DNA of 64,000 nt, from contig JAECQP010000006.1 of the NCBI GenBank assembly GCA_015999745.1, forward strand, positions 30,846-94,845, written 5' to 3'. How positions within the stretch are numbered: the first letter of the stretch is position 1; every line of letters begins with the position of its first letter. Shown here one piece after another: positions 45,761 to 54,988 of the stretch. The position numbers and the translations under genes are program-made. This DNA is from Sphingobacteriia bacterium (GTDB lineage Bacteria; Bacteroidota; Bacteroidia; Chitinophagales; Chitinophagaceae). A model generated the notes under the pieces. That model was not told the DNA's origin and searched no databases. It worked only from the letters and a program-made list of their open reading frames with translations.

Positions 45761-46834
45761 ATGAGATTCCTGTTTGCTCTATTCATTGTTATCCTGTTCA
45801 GCAAAGAAAGCCTTGCCGGCATCAACCATACCGACAGTACCTTTTACCCCGCCGGTAATTCCGCCATCCAGATGATCGGCAGAGTGGATTTTTCCAGGCA
45901 GGATCAGCCCAGGTTCTGGGCCCCGGGCGTTTATATCAACATTCGCTTCAAGGGCACTTATTGCATATTGGATATCTCAGATGAGGTTCGATGGGGTACA
46001 AACCACAATTACATTGAAGTAAAGGTAGACAACAATGCCCCTTACAGAATCCGGCTCAACAACAGTACCAACAGGATCCTGCTTGCCGAAAACTTACAGG
46101 AAGGTGTCCACCACATCACCATCTGTAAAAACACGGAGGCTGATATAGGATATCTGCAATTGAATGGCGTTATCTGCAAACAACTTTTAAGTCCGCCCAA
46201 AAAACCGAAAAGAAAAATAGAGTTCATCGGCAACTCCATCACTTGCGGGTCAGGCAACGATGAATCCGTTATTGCCTGCAACACCAGGGAATGGTACGAT
46301 CAGCACAATGCCTATATGGCTTATGGGCCACTTACTGCCAGAACACTGAATGCGCAATGGCAACTTTCTTCTGTATCGGGGATTGGTCTGATGCACAGTT
46401 GCTGCAATAAAGAGAAGGTCATGCCGCAGGTTTTTGACAAAGTCAATATGAGCGGCGACACCATTCCATGGAACTTCCGTAATTACCAGGCAGACCTTGT
46501 AACCGTATGCCTTGGGCAGAACGACGGAATCCAGGATTCAGCCATTTTTTGTAAAACCTATATCGGGTTTCTGGAAAAACTCAGGTCATACTATCCCAGG
46601 GCAAGGTTTGTTTTATTGTCGAGCCCCATGGCAGATAAAAACCTCGACAGCGTACTGAGAAAATACATCAGCGCCGTCAGGATTGCGCTTCAGCGCCGGA
46701 ATGAACGGAAAGTAAGCAGCTACTTTTTCAGCAAGCGCTATCACAAAGGATGCGACGCTCATCCCAACCTGGATGAACACAGGGAGATGGCCGGAGAGCT
46801 AAGTGCATTTATCAGGAAAACGATGAACTGGTAA
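45761..46834 (+). CDS. CE2-like acetyl esterase (SGNH hydrolase with N-terminal jelly-roll)
   Basis: 357 aa, signal peptide ending SLAG. The N-terminal beta-sandwich (about 30-135: IGRVDFSRQDQPRFWAPGVYINIRFKG) and the SGNH domain starting KIEFIGNSITCGSGND, with CLGQNDGIQD and the His in DAHPNLDEH, give the carbohydrate esterase family 2 architecture. CE2 enzymes deacetylate xylan or glucomannan; removal of acetyl groups from acetylated mannan would fit this locus. It ends one base before the convergent thrC gene. Confidence 0.87.
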   Translation: MRFLFALFIVILFSKESLAGINHTDSTFYPAGNSAIQMIGRVDFSRQDQPRFWAPGVYINIRFKGTYCILDISDEVRWGTNHNYIEVKVDNNAPYRIRLNNSTNRILLAENLQEGVHHITICKNTEADIGYLQLNGVICKQLLSPPKKPKRKIEFIGNSITCGSGNDESVIACNTREWYDQHNAYMAYGPLTARTLNAQWQLSSVSGIGLMHSCCNKEKVMPQVFDKVNMSGDTIPWNFRNYQADLVTVCLGQNDGIQDSAIFCKTYIGFLEKLRSYYPRARFVLLSSPMADKNLDSVLRKYISAVRIALQRRNERKVSSYFFSKRYHKGCDAHPNLDEHREMAGELSAFIRKTMNW

Positions 46835-46835
46835 T

Positions 46836-48137
46836 TTAAGCCCTGCTCATTAAATACGCTTTCAACTGCTCAAAATCTGCCCCTAGCCTGATGCTGTGTT
46901 TTTGCTTTCCTAAAAGTGATTGTGCAGCAGCAGGCATTTCCAGTTTCTTTCCGATAGCCGCCTCTACTGTTTCGGGAAACTTCACCGGATGCGCTGTTTC
47001 AAGGATCATTCCCTTCTGTTCCGGATGGCCCTGCAGGTATTGCTCCAAAGCATGATAAGCAACTGCTCCGTGCGGATCCAGGATATAATGAAAGGACTCG
47101 TACACCTGTTGAATCGTGGCCCTGGTTACTTCATCCGTAACCGTATATCCGCTGATCATCCGGGTGATTGCTTCGTGATCCTTTTGAAATAATTCCAGCA
47201 CCCGTATAAAATTGCTCGGACTGCCTACATCCATGGCATTGGAAATGGTTGCCACAGCTTCCTTAGGCTGATAATGGCCCGTACGTAAATAATCCGGAAC
47301 GGCGTCGTTCACGTTGCATGCGGCAATAAAATGAGCTACCGGTAATCCGCTGGTATACGCCAGTAAGCCCGCACAGATATTTCCGAAATTGCCACTGGGT
47401 ACAGCAATAACGGGCGGATGTTCCTTATCCTTCCATTCCCGGTATGCAAAGAAATAATACAACTGCTGCGGGAGCCATCGTGCCACATTGATGGAATTAG
47501 CAGAGGTAAGTTTGAGCTGCAGATTCAAATCCAGATCCATGAATGCAGATTTCACCATGGCCTGGCAATCGTCGAATGTTCCGTCCACTTCAAGTGCGGT
47601 GATATTCTGTCCGCAGGTTGTTAGTTGTAATTCCTGTACAGGACTCACTTTACCAGATGGATAAAGAATCACCACATCAACGCCTTCCACCCCTAAAAAT
47701 CCGTTGGCTACGGCACCCCCTGTATCTCCGGAAGTTGCAACCAGCACCGTTACTTTAGCAGACTGCCTCCGGGAGAAGTATCCCAGGCACCTGCTCATGA
47801 ACCTGGCGCCAACATCCTTGAACGCAAGTGTTGGACCATGAAACAATTCCAGTGAAGCAATAAATTCATTAACAGGCACCAATGGGAAATCGAAGTTCAC
47901 GGTTTCGGAAACAATCTGGTACAATGCCTCTTCCGTAATGGTATCACCCACATAAGGCAGCATGATCCTGAAAGCCAGCTCTTCTTTTGAATACTGTTCA
48001 ATATGAGCAATCAATGAAGGGTCCGCTTTGGGAATATATTCAGGAAAATAGAGTCCCTTGTCGGGTGCCTGTCCGAGTATGGTTGCCTCCCTGAAACTTA
48101 CGTTGGGAGCCTGTTGATTTAAACTATAATACTGCAT
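46836..48137 (-). CDS. thrC: Threonine synthase
   Basis: 433 aa from ATG 48137 (MQYYSLNQQAPNVSF); the ORF track adds five residues at 48152. PLP enzyme converting O-phosphohomoserine to threonine. The PLP Lys is in FHGPTLAFKDVGARFM; the phosphate-binding Gly loop is VPSGNFGNICAG, and VATSGDTGGAVANGF is also conserved. It is the last gene of the ilv-thr operon, 34 nt after thrB. There is no room for a terminator before the convergent esterase gene. Confidence 0.96.
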   Translation of the reverse strand: MQYYSLNQQAPNVSFREATILGQAPDKGLYFPEYIPKADPSLIAHIEQYSKEELAFRIMLPYVGDTITEEALYQIVSETVNFDFPLVPVNEFIASLELFHGPTLAFKDVGARFMSRCLGYFSRRQSAKVTVLVATSGDTGGAVANGFLGVEGVDVVILYPSGKVSPVQELQLTTCGQNITALEVDGTFDDCQAMVKSAFMDLDLNLQLKLTSANSINVARWLPQQLYYFFAYREWKDKEHPPVIAVPSGNFGNICAGLLAYTSGLPVAHFIAACNVNDAVPDYLRTGHYQPKEAVATISNAMDVGSPSNFIRVLELFQKDHEAITRMISGYTVTDEVTRATIQQVYESFHYILDPHGAVAYHALEQYLQGHPEQKGMILETAHPVKFPETVEAAIGKKLEMPAAAQSLLGKQKHSIRLGADFEQLKAYLMSRA

Positions 48138-48171
48138 AATACTGTTCAGCAACCTGCATTAGCGTTGCTGT

Positions 48172-49104
48172 TTATTGTTCTATAATGGTAATTCCCTTTG
48201 AATTGATGTTGGTTACATATGTATGGTGGTCCAGTTTTATGGATTCGTATACTGCATGCATTCCCTGTTCTACTTTTTTAGCAGTTTCTTCATCCCTGCT
48301 CAGCATAAAAACGGAAGGGCCGGATCCTGAAATACCTCCGCCCAATGCACCGGCTTCCCGGCTTCTCTTTTTCACCTGGTCGAACCCCGGTATCAGAATA
48401 CTCCTGACAGGCTCAATCAGTACATCTTCAAGTGAACGTCCGATCAGTTCATAGTCCTCTTGCTGCAGGCCGGCAACCAGCCCGGCAATATTGCCCCATT
48501 GTTTGATGGCATCTTTCAGCAGGATCTGTTGTTTCAAAATACTTCTGGCATCGGCTGTGCGAACCTCTATCTGCGGATGTACGATCGTTACAAATAAAGG
48601 CGGTGCATTCAGTTGTATGATATCCAATGGAAAGATGGAACGGATCAGTGTTACTCCTCCGTAGATACAGGGGGCGATATTATCGGCATGCTTTACCCCG
48701 GAAGCTACTTTTTCGCCATTCATGGCAAAGCGCACCAGGTCCTGTTTGCTGAACCGGTGGTCGAGTAAAATATTAGCCGCCATCACAGCTCCCGCAGCGC
48801 TGGCGGCGCTGGAGCCCACGCCACTACCCGGCTTAATCTGCTTATTAATCGTTATCTCCAGCCCCTGTACGTCCGGAGCTTCTTCCAGCAATGCAAGCAA
48901 TGCAGCGCCGGCTACATTTTTCTCCGGCTCTGTAGGCAGGTTGTACTCATCCTCATTAAGAATGGTAATTCCCGGGCGATCGGAAAAACGAATCTTCATG
49001 ATGTCATAAGGATCGTTCACCGCAAAACCCAATACATCAAACCCGCAGACCATATTGGCTACAGTTGCAGGAGCATGTATAGTGATTGATCTGTGCTGGC
49101 TCAT
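48172..49104 (-). CDS. thrB: Homoserine kinase
   Basis: 310 aa GHMP kinase. The ATP loop is PGSGVGSSAASAAGAVMAAN, the N-terminal segment ITIHAPATVANMVCGFDVLGFAV is typical of ThrB, and GALGGGISGSGPSVFML forms the third GHMP motif. It phosphorylates homoserine, linking ThrA to ThrC. It lies 24 nt after thrA and 34 nt before thrC. Confidence 0.97.
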   Translation of the reverse strand: MSQHRSITIHAPATVANMVCGFDVLGFAVNDPYDIMKIRFSDRPGITILNEDEYNLPTEPEKNVAGAALLALLEEAPDVQGLEITINKQIKPGSGVGSSAASAAGAVMAANILLDHRFSKQDLVRFAMNGEKVASGVKHADNIAPCIYGGVTLIRSIFPLDIIQLNAPPLFVTIVHPQIEVRTADARSILKQQILLKDAIKQWGNIAGLVAGLQQEDYELIGRSLEDVLIEPVRSILIPGFDQVKKRSREAGALGGGISGSGPSVFMLSRDEETAKKVEQGMHAVYESIKLDHHTYVTNINSKGITIIEQ

Positions 49105-49128
49105 TGATTAATTGTGTATAATGATTTA

Positions 49129-51573
49129 TTAAACGCCTGCCACCCGGATAATATCTGCAAATACACCGGAAGCGGTAACATCCGCCCCGGCCCCGGCTCC
49201 TTTAATTACCAGCGGCTGCTCCGGATAACGGTCGGTATAAAACAATACCAGGTTATCCTTTCCGTACAGGTGGTAAAAATCGGAATCGGCAGGGATATGC
49301 TGTAATCCCACTTTTGCTTTCCCCTCATCGTAGACGGCCACAAATTTCAGCTTACACTGTTTTTCTTTTGCAGCATTGTAAAGCTGTTTAAAATGAGGCT
49401 CCTGTTTTTCCATCTCGGCGTAAAAATCCGCTACTGAGCCCTCAAAGCAGGAAGCCGGCAGGAAATATTCATTGGTAATATCTTCCATTTCGATTTTCTC
49501 GCCTGCTTCGCGGGCAAGAATCATGATCTTCCGCATCACATCTGTACCTCCCAGGTCCAGGCGCGGATCGGGCTCTGTATATCCTTCATCCTGCGCCCTT
49601 CTTACAATCTGCGCAAAAGGTACGGTGCCATCATAGTAGTTAAACACATAGTTCAGTGTTCCGGAAAGCACAGCCTGTATCTTATTTACCTTATCGCCGC
49701 TGCGAAGCAGGTCGTTCAATGTTCCGATTACAGGCAACCCTGCGCCTACATTGGTTTCAAAGAGGAAAGAGGCATTGTATTCCCTTGCCAGCGATTTCAG
49801 GTGCTTATAGTTGGCATAGGAAGAAGAACAGGCAATTTTGTTGCAGGCAACCACCGAAATGCTTTTCTGCAGCAACTCATTGTATACACCCGCTACTTCT
49901 GCATTTGCCGTAACATCTACAAATACACTGTTCCGCAGATTTCTTTCCGCAATGACTTGTACAAAGGAATGAATATTAGCATCTTCGCCCTGCAGCAACT
50001 GCTCTTTCCAGTTGAGCAGATCTATACCTGCATCATTCAGCAACATTTTTTTACTGTTGGCAATACCCACCACCTGGATCTGCAAACGCAGATGTTCTTT
50101 CAGGTAATTCACCTGCTGGGCAATCTGACCGATCAGTTTTCCACCCACATTACCAGCGCCCGCAATAAATACATTCAGTTGCTTATAAGTGGTCTCAAAG
50201 AAGATCTCATGCAATACGTTGATGGCTTTCTTTACATCATTCGCGGAGAGTACGGCGGAAATATTTTTCTCTGAAGAACCCTGCGCAATGGCCCTGACAT
50301 TGATACCGTTCTTACCCAACACACCAAACATCTTGCCACTGATGCCGGGGTGGCTTTTCATTTGTTCCCCTACCAGCGCAACGATGCTCAGCTCGTTTTC
50401 CACTTTCACCGGTTCTACTTTACCGGTTTCAATTTCGTAGGCAAAAGCCTGGTCGATCGATTGCTGAGCCACAGCACAATCTGATTCACTGATCCCCACA
50501 CAAATAGAATGTTCGGAAGAACTCTGGGTGATCAGGATTACATTAATATTTCTTGCTGCAAGTGTTTCAAAAAGCCGCTTGGAAAAGCCCGGGATCCCTA
50601 TCATACCGCTTCCTTCCAGGCTTAACAGGCTGATGGAATTGATGCTGGAGATACCCCGGATGATTTCATTATCAGAAATCACTTTCTGTTCTATGATGGT
50701 TCCTGCAGCGGCAGGATCAAAAGTGTTTTTAATCCATACCGGGATATTCTTCTTCATCACCGGCTGAATGGTAGGGGGGTAAATAATCTTAGCCCCAAAA
50801 TGAGAGAGCTCCATTGCTTCCTGGTAGGAGATGCGCTCAATATGCTTGGGATGCTGCACCAGTCTTGGATCGGCGGTCATCATACCGCTTACATCAGTCC
50901 ATATTTCAAGGGTTTCCGTTCCAAGCGCTGCCGCATAGATAGCTCCTGTGTAATCCGAACCTCCGCGCCCCAGTGTAGTGGTATGCTTTTGTTCGTTAGC
51001 AGCAATAAAGCCCGGAGCAACATATAGCTGGCAAACGTTTTTCCGAAAATAATCACGGATAGCAGCTTCTGTTTTAGTAAAATTCACCGCCGCATTCCCG
51101 TATTGATCGTTGGTAGTAATCAACCGGCGGGAATCCACCCACTGTTGCTTCACCTGCATGGATTGCAACCTGGCAGAAATAATATAGGAAGACAATAATT
51201 CTCCGTAACTCACCAGGCGGTCTTTGATACGGGGCGAAAGTTCACCCAGCAAAAAGATGCCATCGCAAAGGCTTTCCAGTTCATTCAGCTGCTGTTTTAC
51301 CCAGCTGAGCGTTGCGCTCTGTTCCTGGATCGGCAGCAAACTGCGCACTGCATCGAGGTGTTTTGTTTCCAGCACTCTAATCTGTTGCTTATAATCTTCA
51401 TTGCCATTGGCCGCAAGCGCACCGGTCAGGATCAACTGATCCGTTACACCACCCAGTGCAGAAACCACTAAAACAACCGGGCTCTTCTCTATCGCCCTCA
51501 GTACAATTGCTACAACCCTATTGATGTTCTCCGCATTTGCTACGGAACTTCCTCCAAATTTTAAAACCTGCAT
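49129..51573 (-). CDS. thrA: Bifunctional aspartokinase / homoserine dehydrogenase
   Basis: 814 aa. The aspartokinase domain (about 1-290) opens MQVLKFGGSSVANAENI and contains TTLGRGGSDYTGA; ACT repeats follow (about 300-455: LLSLEGSGMIGIPGFSKRLFETLA, IVALVGEQMKSHPG). The homoserine dehydrogenase domain (about 465-814) starts NVFIAGAGNVGGKLI and contains GTLNYVFNYYDG and GYTEPDPRLDLGGTDVMRK. It carries out the first and third steps from aspartate; ACT domains suggest threonine feedback. It lies 15 nt after ilvA. Confidence 0.97.
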   Translation of the reverse strand: MQVLKFGGSSVANAENINRVVAIVLRAIEKSPVVLVVSALGGVTDQLILTGALAANGNEDYKQQIRVLETKHLDAVRSLLPIQEQSATLSWVKQQLNELESLCDGIFLLGELSPRIKDRLVSYGELLSSYIISARLQSMQVKQQWVDSRRLITTNDQYGNAAVNFTKTEAAIRDYFRKNVCQLYVAPGFIAANEQKHTTTLGRGGSDYTGAIYAAALGTETLEIWTDVSGMMTADPRLVQHPKHIERISYQEAMELSHFGAKIIYPPTIQPVMKKNIPVWIKNTFDPAAAGTIIEQKVISDNEIIRGISSINSISLLSLEGSGMIGIPGFSKRLFETLAARNINVILITQSSSEHSICVGISESDCAVAQQSIDQAFAYEIETGKVEPVKVENELSIVALVGEQMKSHPGISGKMFGVLGKNGINVRAIAQGSSEKNISAVLSANDVKKAINVLHEIFFETTYKQLNVFIAGAGNVGGKLIGQIAQQVNYLKEHLRLQIQVVGIANSKKMLLNDAGIDLLNWKEQLLQGEDANIHSFVQVIAERNLRNSVFVDVTANAEVAGVYNELLQKSISVVACNKIACSSSYANYKHLKSLAREYNASFLFETNVGAGLPVIGTLNDLLRSGDKVNKIQAVLSGTLNYVFNYYDGTVPFAQIVRRAQDEGYTEPDPRLDLGGTDVMRKIMILAREAGEKIEMEDITNEYFLPASCFEGSVADFYAEMEKQEPHFKQLYNAAKEKQCKLKFVAVYDEGKAKVGLQHIPADSDFYHLYGKDNLVLFYTDRYPEQPLVIKGAGAGADVTASGVFADIIRVAGV

Positions 51574-51588
51574 ATATCATTCTTAAGT

Positions 51589-52854
51589 TTAAACAAGGTA
51601 TCCGAATACATTGTCATTTTTATCCAGTGGTGTATAATTAATGTGAAACTTCTCCATATTGGCAATCAGCACTGCATAATCTTTATTATGCTGCAACTCA
51701 ATCCCAACCAGCGCCGGAGCGGTTTCCTTGTTGTGTTTCTGCATGTATTCGAACCGGGTGATATCGTCTGTTGGCCCCAATACATGGTTTACAAACTCCT
51801 TCAGGGCGCCGGGACGCTGGGCAAAACGAATCAGAAAATAATGTTTCAACCCCTCATACTGCAGGGAACGTTCCTTGATTTCCTGCATCCTGTCTATATC
51901 ATTATTGCTGCCGCTTACAATACATACAATGGTTTTGCCTTTAATCAGGTCGGCATAATCGTCCAGCACCGCTATGGAAAGCGCACCTGCCGGTTCCACC
52001 ACAATGGCATCTTCATTATACAATTGCAGGATGGTGGAACATACTTTTCCCTCATTTACCAGGTGTACTTCATGCAGTACCTCCCGGCAAATTTCAAAAG
52101 GAAGGTCTCCTACCCGCTTTACGGCGGCTCCGTCTACAAAGCTTTCAATGTTTTCCAGTTTCACGGGATGCCCCGCCTTCAGCGCCGCTGTCATGGAAGG
52201 AGCGCCTTCGGGCTCCACGCCAATCACTTTGGTATGTGGAGCGTTCGCCTTGAAATATGCACCAACCCCTGCGGCCAGTCCTCCGCCTCCCACGGGGGCA
52301 AATACATAATCGATGTCCGACAGGTCTTCCAGAATTTCCTGCGCAACAGTTGCCTGCCCTTCTATGATCCTGGCATGGTCAAAAGGGGGAATAAAAGTCA
52401 TCCCTTTTGCTTCGGTGTATTCCCTGGCTGCAACGGCACAGTCGTCGAATGTATCCCCCACCAGTTTAATTTCTACATTACTGTCTCCAAACATTTTGGT
52501 CTGGCTCACTTTCTGATTGGGGGTAATGATCGGCATAAAAACCACGCCGCTGATATTGAGCTTGCGGCAACTGTATGCAAAACCCTGAGCGTGGTTTCCG
52601 GCACTGGCGCAAACCACGCCCTTTTCCAACTGCTCCGCAGGCAGGTTGCTGATCATATTATAAGCGCCCCTCAATTTATAGGAACGCACTATTTGCAGGT
52701 CTTCCCGCTTCAGAAACACACGACAATGATATTTCCTGGAAAGATTGTTATTATAGGTGAGTGGTGTATGATTCACCACATGCCGCAGTCTTTCTTCTGC
52801 CTCTTTTACTTTCAGGCCATAACCCACCGTTTCATTTGCTGCTACATTTTCCAT
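51589..52854 (-). CDS. ilvA: Threonine ammonia-lyase (threonine dehydratase)
   Basis: 421 aa fold-type II PLP enzyme. The PLP Lys is in RSYKLRGAYNMIS; SAGNHAQGFAYSC and VGGGGLAAGVGAYFK are the substrate and phosphate loops. The C-terminal region (about 330-421: HYFLIRFAQRPGALKEFVNHVLGPTDDITRFEY) is a single ACT-like regulatory domain, as in the shorter bacterial form, suggesting isoleucine control. It makes 2-oxobutyrate for isoleucine. It sits between ilvC and thrA in the operon. Confidence 0.96.
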   Translation of the reverse strand: MENVAANETVGYGLKVKEAEERLRHVVNHTPLTYNNNLSRKYHCRVFLKREDLQIVRSYKLRGAYNMISNLPAEQLEKGVVCASAGNHAQGFAYSCRKLNISGVVFMPIITPNQKVSQTKMFGDSNVEIKLVGDTFDDCAVAAREYTEAKGMTFIPPFDHARIIEGQATVAQEILEDLSDIDYVFAPVGGGGLAAGVGAYFKANAPHTKVIGVEPEGAPSMTAALKAGHPVKLENIESFVDGAAVKRVGDLPFEICREVLHEVHLVNEGKVCSTILQLYNEDAIVVEPAGALSIAVLDDYADLIKGKTIVCIVSGSNNDIDRMQEIKERSLQYEGLKHYFLIRFAQRPGALKEFVNHVLGPTDDITRFEYMQKHNKETAPALVGIELQHNKDYAVLIANMEKFHINYTPLDKNDNVFGYLV

Positions 52855-52864
52855 AATCTTTTTA

Positions 52865-54349
52865 TCAGGCGTTTGAATGGATTGTTTTCATATCGGTCAT
52901 TGCCTGTCTCAGCTCTTCACCAATCAATTCTACCGGATGATAACGGATCACTGCATTCACTGCAATCAGTGTTTTATTATCTACACCACCATCTTTTCCT
53001 TTATTGTAATTGGTGCCGATTAGATCCGTATCTATTTTCTTCATGAAATCTGCCAGTAACGGTTTGCAGGCATGATCAAACAGGTAACAGCCATATTCTG
53101 CCGTATCGGAAATTACACGGTTCATTTCGTAGAGTTTCTTACGGGCGATGGTGTTGGCAATCAACGGTGTTTCGTGTAATGACTCATAGTAAGCAGACTC
53201 TTCCCTGATTCCTGCTTCTACCATAGTCTCAAATGCAAGTTCAACACCGGACCTTACAAAAGCCACCATCAGCAGCCCATTGTCGAAGAATTCCTGCTCG
53301 GAAATTTTCATAGCGCCCGGCGCTGTTTTTTCAAATGCAGTTTGCCCGGTTGCTTCTCTCCATTTCAGCAGATTCTTATCATCGTTGGCCCAGTCTTCCA
53401 TCATGGTAGAAGAGAAAACACCACTCATGATATCGTCCTGGTGCTTCTGGAACAACGGACGCATGATGTTTTTCAGTTCTTCTGACAGTTCAAATGCCTT
53501 CAGTTTGGCGGGGTTAGACAACCGATCCATCATTGCAGTAATACCACCCTGTTTCAACGCTTCGGTAATGGTTTCCCATCCGTACTGAATCAGTTTGGCA
53601 GCATAAGAAGGATCAATTGCCTTCTCCACCATTTTATCAAAACAAAGAATAGAACCCGTTTGTAATAACCCACAGAGAATGGTTTGTTCTCCCATCAGAT
53701 CGGATTTCACTTCTGCCACAAAAGAGGACTTCAATACACCCGCTCTGTGGCCACCGGTTCCCACACAATAGGCTTTTGCATAATCCCATCCCTTTCCTTC
53801 CGGATCATTTTCCGGGTGAACGGCAATCAGCGTAGGTACACCGAAACCTCTTTTATATTCTTCCCGCACTTCTGTTCCCGGGCATTTAGGCGCTACCATA
53901 ATCACCGTAATATCCTTTCTGATCTGCATGCCTTCCTCCACAATATTAAATCCGTGAGAGTAAGACAGTGTAGCTCCTTTTTTCATCAGTGGCATGATTG
54001 CATTCACCACCGCTGTATGTTGCTTATCGGGCGTAAGGTTGATCACTACATCGGCAGCAGGGATCAGTTCTTCATATGTACCTACGTTAAAATGATTGTC
54101 TGTTGCATTTTTCCAGGAAGCGCGTTTTTGATCAATGGCTTCTTTACGCAATGCATAAGACACGTCCAAACCAGAATCGCGGAGATTCAATCCCTGGTTC
54201 AACCCCTGGGCGCCGCAACCTACAATAACCAGCTTTTTTCCTTTCAAAGCATTTACTCCATCTGCAAATGCAGTTTTGTCCATGAATTCACATACACCTA
54301 ACTGATTGAGTTGCTCGCGCAGTGGTAATGAGTTGAAATAGTTTGCCAT
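52865..54349 (-). CDS. ilvC: Ketol-acid reductoisomerase, class II (long form)
   Basis: 494 aa, the length of the class II enzyme. The Rossmann motif is [20 protein letters not shown] (residues near 37-56); [14 protein letters not shown] and [28 protein letters not shown] follow, and [12 protein letters not shown] carries metal ligands. It isomerises and reduces acetolactate and acetohydroxybutyrate. It lies 46 nt after ilvN and 10 nt before ilvA. Confidence 0.97.
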   Translation of the reverse strand: MANYFNSLPLREQLNQLGVCEFMDKTAFADGVNALKGKKLVIVGCGAQGLNQGLNLRDSGLDVSYALRKEAIDQKRASWKNATDNHFNVGTYEELIPAADVVINLTPDKQHTAVVNAIMPLMKKGATLSYSHGFNIVEEGMQIRKDITVIMVAPKCPGTEVREEYKRGFGVPTLIAVHPENDPEGKGWDYAKAYCVGTGGHRAGVLKSSFVAEVKSDLMGEQTILCGLLQTGSILCFDKMVEKAIDPSYAAKLIQYGWETITEALKQGGITAMMDRLSNPAKLKAFELSEELKNIMRPLFQKHQDDIMSGVFSSTMMEDWANDDKNLLKWREATGQTAFEKTAPGAMKISEQEFFDNGLLMVAFVRSGVELAFETMVEAGIREESAYYESLHETPLIANTIARKKLYEMNRVISDTAEYGCYLFDHACKPLLADFMKKIDTDLIGTNYNKGKDGGVDNKTLIAVNAVIRYHPVELIGEELRQAMTDMKTIHSNA

Positions 54350-54395
54350 TTTTTATTTTTTAAATTGTTGAATGATTGTTTAGGTTTTATAATGA

Positions 54396-54983
54396 TTACA
54401 TCGTGAATATATCTCTTGGCTGGTCCAGGTATTCGTTCTCCACCAGTTCCTCCGAAGGTTCAACAGCTTCAAACTCTTTCAGTTTTTCGTGGAAGCCGCT
54501 GCTCGCTTTGATAATCGCCACCCTGGCACTCCTGACAAATTCAATCAGCCCATATGGTTCCAGTACACGCACCAGCTTGTCTGTTTCCGCACGTTGCCCG
54601 GTTGTTTCAAAAATCGTATAGTCTTTACGGATCACCACGGCCCTTGCACCACATTCGCGCAGCAGACGCTCTACCTTCATTTTTTCTGCCACGGCATCGG
54701 TGGGCACTTTGTACAATGCCATTTCCTGCCAGATAATCTGATCGTTGGTATTGTAATAAGCCTTCAACACTTCTACCTGCCGTTCAATCTGGCGGCAAAG
54801 CTTACTTACCACTTCTTCCGTTTCATTAATAACAATGGTAAAACGGTGAATGCCCGAAACTTCTGAAGGAGAAACATTCAGGCTTTCCACGTTGATTTTT
54901 CTACGGGAAAATATAATAGCGATCCGGTTCAGTAAACCAACCTGGTTTTCTGTATAAACCGTTATGGTATATTCTGTTTTCAT
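54396..54983 (-). CDS. ilvN: Acetolactate synthase small (regulatory) subunit
   Basis: 195 aa. The N-terminal ACT domain begins YTITVYTENQVGLLNRIAIIFSRRKINVESLNVSPSE, the valine-binding region; the C-terminal domain contains RTDKLVRVLEPYGLIEFVRSARVAI-like sequence. It activates and gives valine sensitivity to the large subunit encoded 5 nt upstream. The C-terminal tail (EPSEELVENEYLDQPRDIFTM) is longer than in short forms. Confidence 0.95.
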   Translation of the reverse strand: MKTEYTITVYTENQVGLLNRIAIIFSRRKINVESLNVSPSEVSGIHRFTIVINETEEVVSKLCRQIERQVEVLKAYYNTNDQIIWQEMALYKVPTDAVAEKMKVERLLRECGARAVVIRKDYTIFETTGQRAETDKLVRVLEPYGLIEFVRSARVAIIKASSGFHEKLKEFEAVEPSEELVENEYLDQPRDIFTM

Positions 54984-54988
54984 GTGCT

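Noticed and set aside
45069-46834. The two SGNH esterases as one split gene
   Set aside because: Each has its own signal peptide and full catalytic blocks, so they are separate enzymes rather than a frameshifted gene.
51643-53046. 467-aa + strand ORF opposite ilvA
   Set aside because: It lies wholly antisense to ilvA and the ilvA-ilvC junction, has Cys/His/Phe-rich low-complexity composition typical of an antisense shadow and shows no domain.
53684-54301. 205-aa + strand ORF opposite ilvC
   Set aside because: Antisense to a clear ilvC with a composition skewed to His/Cys/Phe; no start context or partner.
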